From Prorocentrum cordatum (taxonomy: Eukaryota; Sar; Dinophyceae; Prorocentrales; Prorocentraceae), in contig CAUYUJ010016357.1 of the NCBI GenBank assembly GCA_963575745.1, positions 256,917 through 282,492 of the forward strand: DNA of 25,576 nucleotides, read 5' to 3'. Every line of letters begins with the position of its first letter. Positions within the stretch are counted from its first letter, which is position 1. The notes under the pieces were generated by a model. The model saw only the letters and a program-made list of their open reading frames with translations, did not search any database and had not been told where the DNA came from. This document shows positions 24,768 through 25,576 of this stretch, one piece after another. The position numbers and the translations under genes are program-made.

Positions 24768-25190
24768 GTGAACGTGGTTTGGGTCGCGGGTGGGTCGCTG
24801 GCTCTCCACCTCCACCTGGAAGGAATGCGCAAGCAGCCCGCCGCAGGCGCCCAAAAAATTAGTTTGTACACTGAGCGTGGTTTGGGTCGCGGGTGGGCCG
24901 CGGGTTCTCCACTGGGAAGGAATTCAAAAGATGCCCGCCGCAGGCGCCGAAAAATGTGGCTTCTACCCTGAACGTGGTCGCGGGTGGGCCGCGGGCTCTC
25001 CACCTGAAACGAATGCAAAAGATGCCCGCCGCAGGCGCCGAAAAATATGGTTTGTACCCCGAACGTGGTTTGGGTCGCGGGTTGGTCGCGAGTTGGTCAC
25101 GGGGTGGGTCGCGGGCTCTCCACCTGGAAGGAATGCAAAAAAGCCCGCCGCAGGCGCCGAAAATTGTGGTTTGTACCTTGAACGTGGTTT
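24768..25190 (+). repeat. ~100-bp tandem array, four units
   Basis: GAACGTGGTTTGGGTCGCGG or a variant begins at about 24770, 24867, 24970, 25061 and 25179. Each unit continues GGTGGGCCGCGGGCTCTCCA, a GGAATGCAAAA phrase, and GCCCGCCGCAGGCGCCGAAA. The intervals are about 97, 103, 91 and 118. GCCGCAGGCGC is partly self-complementary in every unit. Confidence 0.85.
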
Positions 25191-25470
25191 GGGTCGAAGG
25201 TGGGTCGCGGGTGGGTCGCGGGGTAGGTCGCGGGTGGGTCGCGGGTGGGTCGCGGGTGGGTCGCGGGTGGGTCGCGGGTGGGTCGCGGGGTGGGCCGCGG
25301 GGGGGTCGCGGGGTGGGTCGCGGGGTGGGTCGCGGGGTGGGTCGCGGGGTGGGTCGCGGGGTGGGTCGCGGGGTGGGTCGCGGGTGGGTCGCGGGTGGGT
25401 CGCGGGTGGGTCGCGGGGTGGGTCGCGGGTTGGGTCGCGGGTGGGTCGCGGGGCGGGTTGCGGGTGGGAC
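25190..25470 (+). repeat. 10-12-bp array, GGGTCGCGGGTG type
   Basis: About 25 units of GGGTCGCGGGT(G) follow directly on the ~100-bp array, whose units contain the same phrase. It reads as Gly/Arg/Val/Trp-rich on the plus strand and Thr/Arg/Asp/Pro-rich on the minus strand. Both are artefacts of the repeat. Confidence 0.93.
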
Positions 25471-25576
25471 GACGACAACAAACAACAACAAACAACAACG
25501 AGAATCCGCACCGCGGAATTCCACTTCAGCCACGCACCCAGGGACAGTGAATGACCGTTCGGCCCCCTCACTCTGA

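Overview
This is nuclear DNA of a dinoflagellate. The deciding evidence is at 23088-23109: a 22-nt stretch that matches the dinoflagellate spliced leader (core GTAGCCATTTTGGCTCAAG) at 21 of 22 positions. It lies inside ordinary genomic DNA and is followed by older, decayed leader remnants, as expected for spliced mRNA that was reverse-transcribed back into the genome. The high GC content, sparse coding sequence and abundant (GGA/TCC)n arrays agree with this. The genus cannot be told from the sequence.

The window is almost entirely repeats. I recognise no complete gene of known function. Most long open frames come from triplet arrays (poly-Pro, Ser, Leu, Glu, Gly) or from tandem repeats whose period is a multiple of three. 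The best coding candidate is an exon-like frame at 15961-16710 on the plus strand. It contains three 25-residue repeats whose differences are often synonymous in that frame, followed by a complex 67-residue C-terminus. A weaker candidate is the 3' part of a frame at 19380-19640.

Layout. 1-2190: unassigned, with a diverged direct repeat and one purine/pyrimidine block. 2191-4503: retro-unit copy 1, read on the minus strand, broken by a TIR element at 2345-2499 and by a 1.4-kb nested insertion at about 2703-4070. 4510-6310: another TIR element, a ~100-bp tandem array, and hexamer and pentamer arrays. 6310-9870: dispersed repeats, a 91-bp tandem array, a second TIR family, (CA)n, long pyrimidine tracts, a 53-bp tandem array and more pentamers. 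9870-13350: small hairpins, two palindromic TIR-type elements side by side, an 11-unit 111-bp satellite running into a 100-N assembly gap, and the remaining end of another TIR element. 13350-15280: unassigned sequence, a dispersed repeat and an AT-rich TIR element. 15284-17340: GGA and TCC arrays around the coding candidate. 17450-19350: degenerate ~11-bp CTTGGGGCC-type repeats. 19380-23085: a second palindromic element, a 75-bp tandem array, CGCGCG-rich diverged repeats and a TTGCAC-type array. 23088-24097: spliced-leader relics and retro-unit copy 2 on the plus strand, carrying a different TIR element. 24190-25576: a triplet array and a ~100-bp repeat that shrinks to an ~11-bp repeat.

Together the parts record mobile-DNA activity. 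Two related retro-units lie about 19 kb apart in opposite orientation. They share old leader layers; one has gained a newer leader, and each was later invaded by different small TIR elements. At least five non-autonomous inverted-repeat families can be told apart by comparing copies within the window. No transposase or reverse transcriptase is visible, so all would depend on enzymes encoded elsewhere. All comparisons were made by eye, so boundaries are good to a few bases at best, and match counts should be recomputed.
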